From an uncultured Collinsella sp. (lineage in GTDB: Bacteria > Actinomycetota > Coriobacteriia > Coriobacteriales > Coriobacteriaceae), in assembly GCA_958427355.1 (NCBI GenBank), contig CAUACA010000012.1:1-57552 (forward strand): DNA of 57,552 nucleotides. The letters are read 5' to 3'. A model generated the notes under the pieces. It worked only from the letters and a program-made list of their open reading frames with translations. It made no database searches and had not been told where the DNA came from. Position 1 is the first letter of the stretch. Every line of letters starts with the position of its first letter. The position numbers and the translations under genes are program-made. Of the stretch, positions 1-10,954 are shown piece after piece.

Positions 1-137
1 GTAGCGGGTGGTTCAAAGCTGGCCGCTGCGCGGCCAGCGGACTAAAGTCTTGAACTGAAACAGGGGCGCTCTCCAAGAGAGCGCCCCTGCCGAGTTTCCA
101 TAGTTCTGGCGAAGCAGTCCTTGAGATCCGCCTTGCC
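1..137. other. left-edge non-coding stretch with hairpins
   Basis: No gene is visible here. The first 60 bases hold an inverted repeat: a GGTTCAA/TTGAAC outer pair around a GC-rich GCTGGCCGC/GCGGCCAGC stem. The hairpin at 61-89 is annotated separately as the likely terminator of the transketolase operon. Whatever lies to the left is outside the window. Confidence 0.5.
61..89 (-). terminator. probable terminator of the transketolase genes
   Basis: A perfect 13-bp GC-rich stem (CAGGGGCGCTCTC pairing with its complement) with a 3-base loop lies about 50 bases past the minus-strand stop of the C-terminal transketolase gene. The T-run after it is short (TGTTTC), so it is a strong stem but a weak classical terminator. 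Confidence 0.6.
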
Positions 138-1079
138 TTAGGCCAAGAACTCCTTGGTGGTCGCCACGATGTTGGCGGCGTCCAGACCGTACTTGTGCAG
201 GAGCTCGGCACCCGGGCCAGACTCACCGAAGGTGTCGTTGACGCCGATCTTCTTGAGCGGCGTCGGGCACTGCTCGCACAGGACGTCGGCAACGGCGCTG
301 CCCAGGCCACCGATCACAGAGTGCTCCTCGACGGTCACGACGTGGCCGGTCTTGGTGGCGCTCTTGACGATCAGATCGGCATCGATGGGCTTGATGGTGT
401 GCATGTTGATGACCTCGGCATCGATGCCCTCGGCAGCAAGCTGCTCAGCGGCCTCGAGCGCCTCGCCGACCATCAGGCCGCAGGCGATGATGGTGACGTC
501 GGTGCCCTCGCGCATGACTATGCCCTTGCCCACCTCGAACTTGTAAGTCTCGGGGTCGTTGATAACCGGCGAGGCCAGACGGGCGAAGCGCATGTACACG
601 GGGCCGTCGCACTCGTAGGCGGCGCGCGTCACGGCACGGGCCTCGATGTCGTCGGCGGGAACGATCACGGTCATGCCGGGGATGACACGCATCAGGGCGA
701 TATCCTCGCAGCACTGGTGCGTGGCGCCATCCTCGCCCACCGAGATACCGGCGTGCGTGGCACCGATCTTAACGTTAAGGTGCGGATAACCGATGGAGTT
801 GCGGACCTGCTCAAAGGCGCGGCCGGCGGCAAACATGGCAAAGCTGCTCGCGAAGGCGACGCGGCCGGTGGTTGCGATACCGGCGGCAACACCCATCAGG
901 TTGCTCTCGGCGATGCCCACATCGAAGAAGCGGTCGGGGCAGGCGGCCTTAAACTTGCCGGTCTGCGTGGCGGCGGCCAGGTCGGCGTCGAGGACCACAA
1001 AGTCGTCGTGCTCGTTGGCGAGCTCGACGAGGGCCTCGCCGTAGCTTACGCGCGTGGCGATTTTCTTGACGTCTGCCAT
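138..1079 (-). CDS. transketolase, C-terminal subunit
   Basis: This is the C-terminal half (313 residues) of a two-gene transketolase, carrying the pyrimidine-binding TPP domain (residues about 5-170) and the transketolase C domain. It would pair with the N-terminal subunit encoded just upstream to move two-carbon units between sugar phosphates in the cytoplasmic non-oxidative pentose phosphate pathway. Seen in the sequence: the VGIAESNLMGVAAGIA segment and the GEDGATHQ segment that contact TPP and substrate in the family. The start is the ATG at 1079 (MADVKK), one base from the stop of the N subunit; the longer open frame only reads into that gene. It ends in TAA. The two genes must be co-translated. 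Confidence 0.93.
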   Translation of the reverse strand: MADVKKIATRVSYGEALVELANEHDDFVVLDADLAAATQTGKFKAACPDRFFDVGIAESNLMGVAAGIATTGRVAFASSFAMFAAGRAFEQVRNSIGYPHLNVKIGATHAGISVGEDGATHQCCEDIALMRVIPGMTVIVPADDIEARAVTRAAYECDGPVYMRFARLASPVINDPETYKFEVGKGIVMREGTDVTIIACGLMVGEALEAAEQLAAEGIDAEVINMHTIKPIDADLIVKSATKTGHVVTVEEHSVIGGLGSAVADVLCEQCPTPLKKIGVNDTFGESGPGAELLHKYGLDAANIVATTKEFLA

Positions 1080-1080
1080 C

Positions 1081-1911
1081 CTAGAGCTCCTCTCCGGCGG
1101 CCGTGAGCTCTGCCATGGCCTGCTCAAACTGTTCATCGTTGGGGGCCTTACCGTGCCAACCCACCTGGTTCTCCATAAAGGAGACGCCCTTGCCCTTCGT
1201 GGTCTCGGCGATAATGGCGGTCGGCTGACCCTTGGTGGCGCGGGCCTCGGCAAAGGCGGCGCGGATCTGGTCGAAGTCGTTGCCGTCGGCGAGCTCCACC
1301 ACATGGAACTTGAAGGCGCGGAACTTGTCGGCGAGCGGCATGGGGTCGTTAACCTCCTCGACGGGGCCGTCGATCTGCAGGCCGTTATGGTCGACGATCA
1401 CGCAGAGGTTGTCGAGCTGCTGGTTGCCGGCAAACATGGCGGCCTCCCAGACCTGGCCCTCCTCGCTCTCGCCATCGCCCAACAGGGCGTAGGTGCGATA
1501 GTCGTCGCCCCAGTGCTTGGCAGCAACGGCCATACCCACGGCGGCGGAGATGCCCTGGCCGAGCGAGCCGGTGGACATGTCGACGCCCGGGGTGTCGTTC
1601 ATGTTGGGATGACCCTGCAGGTGGCTACCGATATGGCGCAGCGTCTCGAGGTCCTCCTTGGGGAAGAACCCGCGCTCGGCAAGCACGGCGTACAGACCAG
1701 GCGCGCAGTGACCCTTGGAAAGCACGAAGCGATCGCGGTCGGCCTTGCGGGGATCGGCCGGGTCGACGTTCATTTCCTCAAAGTACAGATAGGTCATGAT
1801 GTCGGCAGCGCCGAGCGAACCGCCCGGATGGCCGGACTTGGCAGCGTGCACGCCGGTGACGATGCCCTTCCTTACCTCGTTGGCAACCTTTTTGAGCTCT
1901 TCGTCGCTCAT
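1081..1911 (-). CDS. transketolase, N-terminal subunit
   Basis: This 276-residue protein is the N-terminal, TPP diphosphate-binding half of a split transketolase. Visible landmarks are SKGHCAPGLYA around residue 65, GSLGQGISAAVGMA near 115 and the GDGESEEGQVWEAA metal/TPP motif near 145. Split transketolases are common in Firmicutes, Actinobacteria and Archaea, where both halves form one active enzyme. It is the first gene of a two-gene operon: its TAG stop is followed after one base by the C-terminal subunit start. The AAAGGAAGGCACAATG context gives a good ribosome site. A promoter should lie in 1912-2118, but I could not pick one with confidence. Confidence 0.94.
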   Translation of the reverse strand: MSDEELKKVANEVRKGIVTGVHAAKSGHPGGSLGAADIMTYLYFEEMNVDPADPRKADRDRFVLSKGHCAPGLYAVLAERGFFPKEDLETLRHIGSHLQGHPNMNDTPGVDMSTGSLGQGISAAVGMAVAAKHWGDDYRTYALLGDGESEEGQVWEAAMFAGNQQLDNLCVIVDHNGLQIDGPVEEVNDPMPLADKFRAFKFHVVELADGNDFDQIRAAFAEARATKGQPTAIIAETTKGKGVSFMENQVGWHGKAPNDEQFEQAMAELTAAGEEL

Positions 1912-2118
1912 TGTGCCTTCCTTTCATCCTCATTAGACAAAATGCGCACGGCACCGAAGGTAATCCCAACACAGCCGCAATGCACGTACGTCATTCATTA
2001 TGCTGGAAACTGATGGCTTTACCAGAGTTTTTATCATTATTTGAACAATTTAGCAGGCAGAACCGCTGATGAAACGGTTTATCAATGTGAACGTCTTTTG
2101 GATGGAACGCAGTCGGCC

Positions 2119-3009
2119 CTACGCGTTAATGTCCTTGAATCCCTCACCGAAGGTCTCCGTAACGTCGGCGACCGTCACAATGGCACGCGGGTCGCGCTCG
2201 CGCACAATGGTCTTGAGCGTGTTGAGCTCGCGACGGCTCACAATGACCATGATCACCGGCTTCTCGGCACCCGAGTACATGCCGGTCGCCTTAAACTTGG
2301 TGCAGCCGCGACCCAGGCCATACATGATGTCAGCCGCAATATCGGGAAACTTGTCCGAGATGATGAGCACCATACGGCGCCTGTTGCCACCATCGACCAC
2401 GGCATCGATCACGTAGCCGCTAATGACCATCGAAAGACCCGCATACAGCGCGTTTTCGACCGAAAAGACCGGGGCCGACAGCGCGCACACGGCAACATCG
2501 ATCGCCATGACGGTCGAGCCCACCGGTAGCGACGTATTGCGCGAGATGATCTGGCCGATCGTGTCGGAGCCGCCGGTGTTGGCACCGGCGCGCAGCACCA
2601 TGCCGTAACCGATGCCCGTGATAATGCCGCCCCACATAGCGGGCAGCATCAGATCGGCATGTGCCAGCGGCACCACAAACGGAGCGAACAGGTCGGTGAA
2701 AAAGCCCAGCAGCACAAAACCCGTCGCCGTCTGTACCACGTAGAACATGCCACCCTCGCGCATAACGACCAGCAGCAGCAAGGCGTTCATCACGATCGTC
2801 TGAATACCAACGGGAAGTGATAGGCCGCGCGTTGCGCCGACCGCCTGGATAATGGTGGCAAGGCCCGTAACGCCGCCGGCGGCAAGGCCGTTGGGGATCA
2901 AAAACAAGTCCGTTGCGATGGCTGCCAGGGCGCAGCCAAACATGATCTTAGGCAAGTCATGAAAGAAGTTCATCGAAAGAATGCGCTTGATGTCCAGACG
3001 ATATGCCAT
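2119..3009 (-). CDS. YitT family membrane protein (DUF2179 C-terminal domain)
   Basis: This 296-residue protein has five or so hydrophobic segments in the first 200 residues and a soluble C-terminal DUF2179 domain (MVLIISDKFPDIAADI onward), the layout of the YitT/YqfU/YpjC family. Members are cytoplasmic-membrane proteins with poorly defined roles; transport of a small molecule is often assumed. I start it at the ATG at 3009 (MAYRLDIKR), which has GGGAGG seven bases upstream, rather than at the ATG nine codons earlier. A strong hairpin with T-run ends only a few bases before this ribosome site (3022-3050). Stop TAG. Confidence 0.85.
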   Translation of the reverse strand: MAYRLDIKRILSMNFFHDLPKIMFGCALAAIATDLFLIPNGLAAGGVTGLATIIQAVGATRGLSLPVGIQTIVMNALLLLVVMREGGMFYVVQTATGFVLLGFFTDLFAPFVVPLAHADLMLPAMWGGIITGIGYGMVLRAGANTGGSDTIGQIISRNTSLPVGSTVMAIDVAVCALSAPVFSVENALYAGLSMVISGYVIDAVVDGGNRRRMVLIISDKFPDIAADIMYGLGRGCTKFKATGMYSGAEKPVIMVIVSRRELNTLKTIVRERDPRAIVTVADVTETFGEGFKDINA

Positions 3010-3021
3010 GCTGCCTCCCTC

Positions 3022-3050
3022 AAAAAAGCGCACCCAAACGAGTGCGCTTT
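3022..3050 (-). terminator. terminator after prfB / possible leader attenuator of the YitT gene
   Basis: On the minus strand AAAGCGCAC pairs with GTGCGCTTT around an 8-base loop and runs into a T-run. It lies about 90 bases past the prfB stop and ends directly before the GGGAGG ribosome site of the YitT gene. It may be the prfB terminator, a conditional terminator in the YitT leader, or both. Confidence 0.75.
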
Positions 3051-3139
3051 GAACTTCTTGCTGTATTCGATTCTACCGATTCACCGAACAAATACCACCC
3101 CTGCGAAGTGTTTGCATCGACCCGGAGCCAACCATGTGC

Positions 3140-4287
3140 CTAGGCGTCCGAGCCTTCCGCATCGGCGTTGCCGGTTGCCCAGCGATGGTAGCCGATCACA
3201 AACGGATCCAGATCGCCATCGTCGAGAACGGCCTCGACGTTGCTGGTCTCCACACCCGAGCGCAGGTCCTTGACCATCTGATACGGGTAGAGCACGTAGC
3301 TGCGAATCTGGTTACCAAAACCGATCGTGGTCTTGGGCCCACGAATCTCGTCAAGCGCCTCGGCGCGCTTCTCGAGCTCAATCTCGTACAGACGAGCCTT
3401 GAGGATCTGCATGCACGCGGCCTTGTTCTGGATCTGGCTGCGCTCGTTTTGGCAGGTGACCACAATGCCGCTGGGGAAATGCGTCACGCGCACGGCGGAG
3501 TCGGTGGTGTTGACGCCCTGACCGCCCGGGCCGCTCGCGTGGTACACGTCCACGCGGATGTCATCGGGACTGATCTCGATGTCGATATCATCGGGTAGCA
3601 CGGGGATGACCTCGACGCCGGCAAACGTGGTCTGGCGGCGCTTCTTGTCGTCGGTGGGGCTAATGCGAACCAAGCGGTGGACACCGGCCTCGGCGCGCAG
3701 CATGCCAAATGCGTCCTTGCCCTCGACGGTAAAGGTCGCGCGGTCGATGCCGATGACCTCGGCCGCGGGACAGTCATTGATGGTGACCTTCCAGCCGCGA
3801 CGCTGGCAGTACTTCATGTACATCTTAAAGAGCATGAAGGTCCAGTCCTGGGCCTCCAGACCACCCTGTCCGGGTTTGATGGTCACAATGGCATCGCCGT
3901 GATCGAACTCACCGGTAAACCAGCTCGAAAGCTCAAGCTCATCGATGGCACGGGCCAGGCGCTCAGCCGTGGCTGCAGCCTCCTCGCGAAGGGCGGCGGC
4001 GTCGGGGTCATCCCCCATCTCCTCGGCAAGCTCCAGCGCGGCGCGGGCATCGGAAAGCTCGCCGCGCGCGGTGTCCACGGCAGCGATATCTTCCTTGGTG
4101 CGCGCAATCTCCTCCATGGTGGCACGGGCGGCGTCGGCGTCATCCCAAAAGCCAGGGGCAACACTTTTGGCCTCGAGCTCGATCACGCGGGTACGCTTCT
4201 CGTCCAAGTGGAGATACGACTCGACCTCGCCGAGCCGGTCCGCAAACGCGTCCAGCTCGGCGGGCGTTACCTCTAAAGCCTCAGCCA

Positions 4288-4288
<1 letters not shown>
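3140..4288 (-). CDS. prfB: peptide chain release factor 2 (RF2) with SPT in place of SPF
   Basis: RF2 ends translation at UAA and UGA codons in the ribosomal A site. The protein (382 residues) has the N-terminal helical domain, the codon-recognition domain and the catalytic GGQ loop (residues 255-257, within GPGGQGVNTTDSAVR). The diagnostic tripeptide that normally reads Ser-Pro-Phe is Ser-Pro-Thr here (residues 210-212, codons AGC CCC ACC at 3661-3653, within LVRISPTDDKKRRQTTF). The start of the gene is one uninterrupted frame, so the UGA-dependent programmed +1 frameshift that regulates prfB in many bacteria is absent. The ATG overlaps the secA stop as TAATG, so the two are probably translationally coupled. 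Its own stop is TAG. Apart from the tripeptide it resembles RF2, not RF1. Confidence 0.95.
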
Positions 4289-7095
<2,807 letters not shown>

Positions 7096-7224
7096 GTGGT
7101 TTTCCTTTTTGGCCATCGCCCACGCCGTGCAGCTGCGGGCGAGTTAAACACAGATGATTGTACTTTAGCCAAACAAGGCGCGGCCTATACAGTCGACCTC
7201 GACCGCCACGTAATAACTACGACC

Positions 7225-7261
7225 AACCTGCCACAATGGGACAGGTTAATTTTGGCAGGTT
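7225..7261. repeat. short palindromic element, A-type core with AACCTGCCA stem
   Basis: AACCTGCCA (7225-7233) pairs with TGGCAGGTT (7253-7261) around the core CAATGGGACAGGTTAATTT. The core matches that of the copies at 7292-7357 and 13947-13979, but the stem sequence is different and still palindromic, as if the stem had been replaced as a unit. Confidence 0.75.
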
Positions 7262-7291
7262 TTATCTGGCCAAACGCCGCCTCTCTGCCAT

Positions 7292-7324
7292 TTGGTGCAA
7301 GCAAACCTGTCCCCTTCGCACCAA
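7292..7324. repeat. short palindromic element, A-type, TTGGTGC stem
   Basis: TTGGTGC and GCACCAA arms enclose AAGCAAACCTGTCCCCTTC. This is the A-type core in reverse orientation (GGGGACAGGTTTGC on the minus strand). It is separated by only two bases from the next copy, making a head-to-head pair between secA and rpmE. Confidence 0.75.
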
Positions 7325-7326
7325 TC

Positions 7327-7357
7327 TGGTGCAATGGGGGCAGGTTGGTTTGCACCA
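7327..7357. repeat. short palindromic element, A-type, TGGTGCAA stem
   Basis: TGGTGCAA (7327-7334) pairs with TTGCACCA (7350-7357) around TGGGGGCAGGTTGGT. It is nearly identical to the copy at 13947-13979, 6.6 kb away, and it abuts the T-run of the rpmE terminator. Confidence 0.8.
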
Positions 7358-7358
7358 A

Positions 7359-7401
7359 TAAAAAGAAAAGGGCCGCGCACCCAAACGGATGCACGGCCCT
7401 T
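7359..7401 (-). terminator. terminator of rpmE
   Basis: On the minus strand GGGCCGTGCA pairs with TGCGCGGCCC around a 10-base loop, followed by TTTTCTTTTT. It lies 36 bases past the rpmE stop. Confidence 0.85.
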
Positions 7402-7436
7402 ATGCCATGAATGCGAGTGATTCCGCGGCGAGCTAT

Positions 7437-7862
7437 TTACTCAGCAGCCTCGGTGGTCTCGGCCTCGGCAGCGGCCTCCTCGACGGGAGCCTCTGCGGGA
7501 GCCTCGGCGGCCTGCTTGGCAGCCTCCTCGGCAAACTTAGCAGCACGCTTAGCCTTCTCGGCAGCCTTAGCCTCAGCGGCGGCCTTGCGAGCAGCCTCGG
7601 CCTCAGCAGCCTTGGCGGCCTTGGCAGCCTTGGCCTCCTCGGCCTTCTTGAGCTGGGCGGCAGCGGCGCCACCGAACTTGTCGGCGAAGCGCTGGACGCG
7701 TCCACCGGTGTCGACGAACTTCTGCTGGCCGGTGTAGAACGGGTGGCACTCGTTGCAAAGCTCGACCTTCATCTCGGACACGGTAGCGTGCGTCTTGAAG
7801 GTGTTGCCGCAGGAGCACGTCACCGTGCACTCGACATACTGGGGATGGATACCCTGCTTCAT
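7437..7862 (-). CDS. rpmE: 50S ribosomal protein L31 with long Ala/Lys/Glu tail
   Basis: Residues 1-65 are a normal zinc-type L31: MKQGIHPQYVECTVTCSCG starts the protein, with Cys at 16 and 18 and the later CNECHP, followed by the FYTGQQKFVDTGGRVQRF core. L31 bridges the ribosomal subunits. The usual protein is about 70 residues; this one has 141 because of an alanine, lysine and glutamate-rich tail that ends acidic. A similar but shorter tail occurs on L17 in this window. The gene stands alone with its own terminator. The frame is open and ends in TAA. The tail role is unknown to me. Confidence 0.93.
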   Translation of the reverse strand: MKQGIHPQYVECTVTCSCGNTFKTHATVSEMKVELCNECHPFYTGQQKFVDTGGRVQRFADKFGGAAAAQLKKAEEAKAAKAAKAAEAEAARKAAAEAKAAEKAKRAAKFAEEAAKQAAEAPAEAPVEEAAAEAETTEAAE

Positions 7863-8168
7863 GGTAGGACTCCTTATTGGTCAGGCGCTGGTTACCGATC
7901 AGCGCATAAGGCGTCTTGGTTTCCGACCAAGACAACAAACTCGGCTATGATACCACGGCGCCGCGTGTCCCACAAAAGGTTCACGGTCTTTGTGCAACGC
8001 GGCGTGACCAACCGCAGCGGACACGCACCCTGTTGCCCCTTCTCCCATGTTGCAGACGTGTAACGCCGCAGTAAGCACACCCCTTTTGGCGCCAGACAGG
8101 TACAATGATGAACACTGTACCGTAGCGGAGCGCCCCGCGCGCGCCGCAACCACGCGAAAGGGTTTCCC
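7863..8168. other. divergent intergenic region rpmE / ACT gene
   Basis: This 306-base stretch separates the divergent rpmE and ACT-domain genes and must hold both promoters. A TACAAT box at 8101-8106 is a candidate -10 for the rightward gene, but I see no convincing -35. No credible gene, RNA or repeat was found here. Confidence 0.4.
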
Positions 8169-8456
8169 ATGGCCGAGATCTCGTCCTCCCGCATCGTCAT
8201 CACCGTCCTTGGCAAGAACCGCCCCGGCATCGTCGCCGGCGTCACCCGCGTTTTGGGCGAGGCCAACGTCGACATCCGCGACATCACGCAGTCCATTATC
8301 GAGGACATCTTCACCATGACCATGCTGGCCGACACCGCCGAGTCCAAGCTCGACTTCGCCGAGCTGCAGAAGGCGCTGGCCGAGGCCGGCGAGCTTTCGG
8401 GCGTCAACGTGTCCATCCAGCGCGAGGACGTCTTTAACTTTATGTACCGCCTGTAG
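8169..8456 (+). CDS. ACT domain protein (UPF0237 type)
   Basis: This 95-residue protein is a single ACT domain: the ITVLGKNRPGIVAGVTRVL start, the NVDIRDITQSI middle and a FMYRL end are those of the UPF0237 family, related to the N-terminal part of GcvR. ACT domains usually bind amino acids. In many genomes UPF0237 sits next to a UPF0210/DUF711 gene; here its neighbour 77 bases downstream is citrate synthase instead. GAAAGG lies before the ATG. It ends in TAG. What ligand it binds, and whether it acts on citrate synthase, cannot be told from the sequence. Confidence 0.88.
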   Translation: MAEISSSRIVITVLGKNRPGIVAGVTRVLGEANVDIRDITQSIIEDIFTMTMLADTAESKLDFAELQKALAEAGELSGVNVSIQREDVFNFMYRL

Positions 8457-8533
8457 CGAACAAGCCGCTCGGGGCAGCTTGACGTCATATCGTCCAAGCG
8501 CGCGGCCCCAAAGCGGACCGGAGAGGAGCGCGC

Positions 8534-9952
8534 ATGGCCTACGACGCCAAGAAAATCTACTACCGCTTCGACGATCACCTGAGCCGCCTGGTTCTGGATT
8601 ACGAGGCGAGCCGTCAGATTTCGCCCGAAAGCGAAAACCTCTACCACGGCCTGCCGACCGCCCCGTACGACGAGGACCTGTTCGTAGAGCACAACGTCAA
8701 GCGCGGCCTGCGCAATGCCGACGGCTCGGGCGTGGTCGCGGGCCTTACCCGCATCTCGGACGTGCACGGCTACAACAAGGTCGACGGCAAAGTCGTGCCC
8801 GATCAGGGCAAGCTCACGCTTCGTGGCTACAGCATCGAGGATCTGGTCAACAACGCCCAGGCCGAGAACCGCTACGGCTACGAGGAAGTCGCCTATCTGC
8901 TTATCACGGGCTCGCTGCCCACCAAAGAGGAACTCGACGGTTTTTGCGAGCGCCTGGGTGCTTTTAGGCACCTGAGCGACGAATACGTCCGTGAGTTCCC
9001 CATGACCACGGTGTCGTCGAGCATCATGAATGTGCTTCAGCGCGCCGTGCTGCTGCTCTACGCCTTCGACGCCGAGCCCGACGCCATTACACCCGAGCAC
9101 GAAATCGACGTCGCCATCTCCATGCTCGCCCGTCTCCCCCGCATCGCCGCCTTCGCGCATATGGCCTCGGTCGCCAAGCGCCGCGGCTCCGAGGTTCATG
9201 TGCCGCACCCCACACCCGGCCTCTCCACCGCCGAGACCATCCTGCAGGTCCTACGCGGCGGCATGGCATTCACCCGCGACGAGGCCATGCTGCTCGACGT
9301 TATGCTCATGCTGCATGCCGAGCACGGTGGCGGCAACAACTCCACCTTCGCTTGCCGCGTGCTGTCCTCCTCGGCCACCGACCCGTATTCCGCCTACGCC
9401 GCGGCTATCGGCTCGCTCAAGGGCCCGCGCCACGGCGGCGCCAACGCCAAGGTCGTGTCCATGCACGAGGACATCCGTGCGCATGTCTCCAATTGGGAGG
9501 ACGAGGACGAGGTCGCAGCCTACCTGGGCAAGATCCTCGACAAGCAGGCCTTCGACGGCACGGGTCTCATCTACGGTATGGGCCACGCCGTCTACACGCT
9601 GAGCGACCCGCGTGCCGAGGTGTGCCGCCGTTACGCGCGCACGCTTGCCGCCAAGAAGGACCTGGGCGAGGAGTTCGCGCTCATCGAGCGCATCGAGCGC
9701 CTGGCCCCGCAAGTGATGCGCGATCACGGCATGACCAAGCCCATCTGCGCCAACATCGACCTGTACACGGGCTTTATCTACAAGATGCTCGGCGTGCCCG
9801 AGACGCTCTTTACGCCGCTGTTCGCCGTCGCCCGCATGGCCGGCTGGTCTGCGCACCGCATGGAAGAGCTCTTCTGCGCGCACCGCATCATCCGTCCCGC
9901 ATATCGCCCGGTTATCGAGCCGCTGGAGTACAAGCCGCTCGCCGATCGTTAG
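8534..9952 (+). CDS. gltA: citrate synthase (citrate/2-methylcitrate synthase family)
   Basis: The enzyme joins acetyl-CoA or propionyl-CoA with oxaloacetate. At 472 residues it is longer than the classic 380-430, with an N-terminal extension of about 80 residues before the core. Active-site segments are visible: LMLHAEHGGGNNSTF (His near residue 264), GPRHGGANAKV, GMGHAVYTLSDPRA with its substrate His, and PICANIDLYTGFIY with the catalytic Asp. GGAGAGGAG lies before the ATG. It probably shares a transcript with the ACT gene and is followed by a clear terminator. Whether it acts on acetyl- or propionyl-CoA is not decidable here. Stop TAG. Confidence 0.93.
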   Translation: MAYDAKKIYYRFDDHLSRLVLDYEASRQISPESENLYHGLPTAPYDEDLFVEHNVKRGLRNADGSGVVAGLTRISDVHGYNKVDGKVVPDQGKLTLRGYSIEDLVNNAQAENRYGYEEVAYLLITGSLPTKEELDGFCERLGAFRHLSDEYVREFPMTTVSSSIMNVLQRAVLLLYAFDAEPDAITPEHEIDVAISMLARLPRIAAFAHMASVAKRRGSEVHVPHPTPGLSTAETILQVLRGGMAFTRDEAMLLDVMLMLHAEHGGGNNSTFACRVLSSSATDPYSAYAAAIGSLKGPRHGGANAKVVSMHEDIRAHVSNWEDEDEVAAYLGKILDKQAFDGTGLIYGMGHAVYTLSDPRAEVCRRYARTLAAKKDLGEEFALIERIERLAPQVMRDHGMTKPICANIDLYTGFIYKMLGVPETLFTPLFAVARMAGWSAHRMEELFCAHRIIRPAYRPVIEPLEYKPLADR

Positions 9953-9974
9953 GACGCGGACCGTTATAGAACCC

Positions 9975-10015
9975 GAGCGTGGCCAGGGCATCACCGCCCT
10001 CGGCCACGCTTTTTA
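9975..10015 (+). terminator. terminator of citrate synthase gene
   Basis: AGCGTGGCC and AGGGC pair with GCCCT and GGCCACGCT, with a single bulge and a 6-base loop, followed by TTTTTA. It starts about 20 bases past the gltA stop. Confidence 0.9.
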
Positions 10016-10039
10016 TGCCAGTAGAAAGGATCGCAGCGA

Positions 10040-10882
10040 ATGATTGTGTTTTCCGATATGGATGGAACGCTGCTGACGAGTGATAAGCAGATGAGCGATG
10101 CCACCTGGGCAATGCTCGACGAACTCGCTCGACGTGGGATTGAGTTTGTGCCCTGCACGGGGCGTCCGCTGTCGGGCATCTTTGAGCCCATCCTCGCCCA
10201 CCCCGCCGTACACTACGCGGTCTGCGCCAACGGTGCCAGCGTCTGGCAGCTCGAGGACGGTACGCCCACCGATACCTCACGTGCTACGCGCATTTTGAGC
10301 CGACCGCTCGACCGCGCCATCGCCCACCGCGTCCATAGCATCGCCGCCGGCCACGATGTGACCTTCGATATCTTCGCGGACGGGCAGTGCTTCCTCCCCC
10401 GCTCGCTCTACACGCGCCTGGACGAATTCTGCGGCGGCGACCCCCACATCGCGGCTTCGCTCAAGCGCACACGAACACCGATCGACATGGATATCGACAG
10501 CAAGATCGACGAGGTCGAGACACTCGAACGCATCGCCATGTACTGGCACGACCCGGCCGATCGCGACGCCATCGCGGCGGCGCTCGACACGCTCGGAGGC
10601 ATTGAGGTCACGCGTTCGTACGCCATGAATATCGAGGTTATGGGCGAAGGCGCTACCAAGGGAACGGCACTCACGTGGCTATGCGGGCATCTGGGCGAGC
10701 GTCTCGCCGACGCCTGGGCGTTCGGCGACAACATCAACGACATCCCCATGCTGCAGGCAGCGGGCCACGGCATGGCCATGATCAACGCCGAGTCCGAGGA
10801 CCGCGAGGCGGCCGACGCCATCACCGAATACGACAACGACCACGACGGCGTCGCCCGCACCATCATGGCCGCCCTCGCCTAG
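10040..10882 (+). CDS. Cof-type HAD phosphatase
   Basis: This 280-residue haloacid dehalogenase-superfamily hydrolase has the nucleophile motif FSDMDGTLL (residues 4-12), a C2-type cap domain, and the metal-binding FGDNINDIPML motif near residue 232. Such Cof/YidA-like enzymes dephosphorylate sugar phosphates or phosphorylated cofactors in the cytoplasm; the substrate is not predictable. AAAGGA lies before the ATG. Its TAG stop is part of CCTAGTCGT, which resembles the half-stem of the palindromic element that follows. A second, only distantly similar HAD gene lies convergent downstream. Confidence 0.9.
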   Translation: MIVFSDMDGTLLTSDKQMSDATWAMLDELARRGIEFVPCTGRPLSGIFEPILAHPAVHYAVCANGASVWQLEDGTPTDTSRATRILSRPLDRAIAHRVHSIAAGHDVTFDIFADGQCFLPRSLYTRLDEFCGGDPHIAASLKRTRTPIDMDIDSKIDEVETLERIAMYWHDPADRDAIAAALDTLGGIEVTRSYAMNIEVMGEGATKGTALTWLCGHLGERLADAWAFGDNINDIPMLQAAGHGMAMINAESEDREAADAITEYDNDHDGVARTIMAALA

Positions 10883-10888
10883 TCGTTT

Positions 10889-10930
10889 GGTAGTCATTGG
10901 GTGTTCTTAAACGACTAGTCGTTGGGGACA
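10889..10930 (+). repeat. B-type palindromic element downstream of first HAD gene (CGACTAGTCG stem)
   Basis: Read on the plus strand it is GTAGTC, a GGGTGTTCTTAA linker, the palindrome ACGACTAGTCGT, then TGGGGACA. Bases 10903-10930 are a perfect 28-base inverted copy of 11962-11989, which follows adenine deaminase on the minus strand. Both copies therefore lie downstream of a gene in the sense orientation. Confidence 0.85.
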
Positions 10931-10954
10931 GTCTTCGCGAAAAAGCTGCAAGAA

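Noticed and set aside
7225..7357. CRISPR array
   Set aside because: Only three palindromic units with different stems, no constant spacer length and no cas genes.
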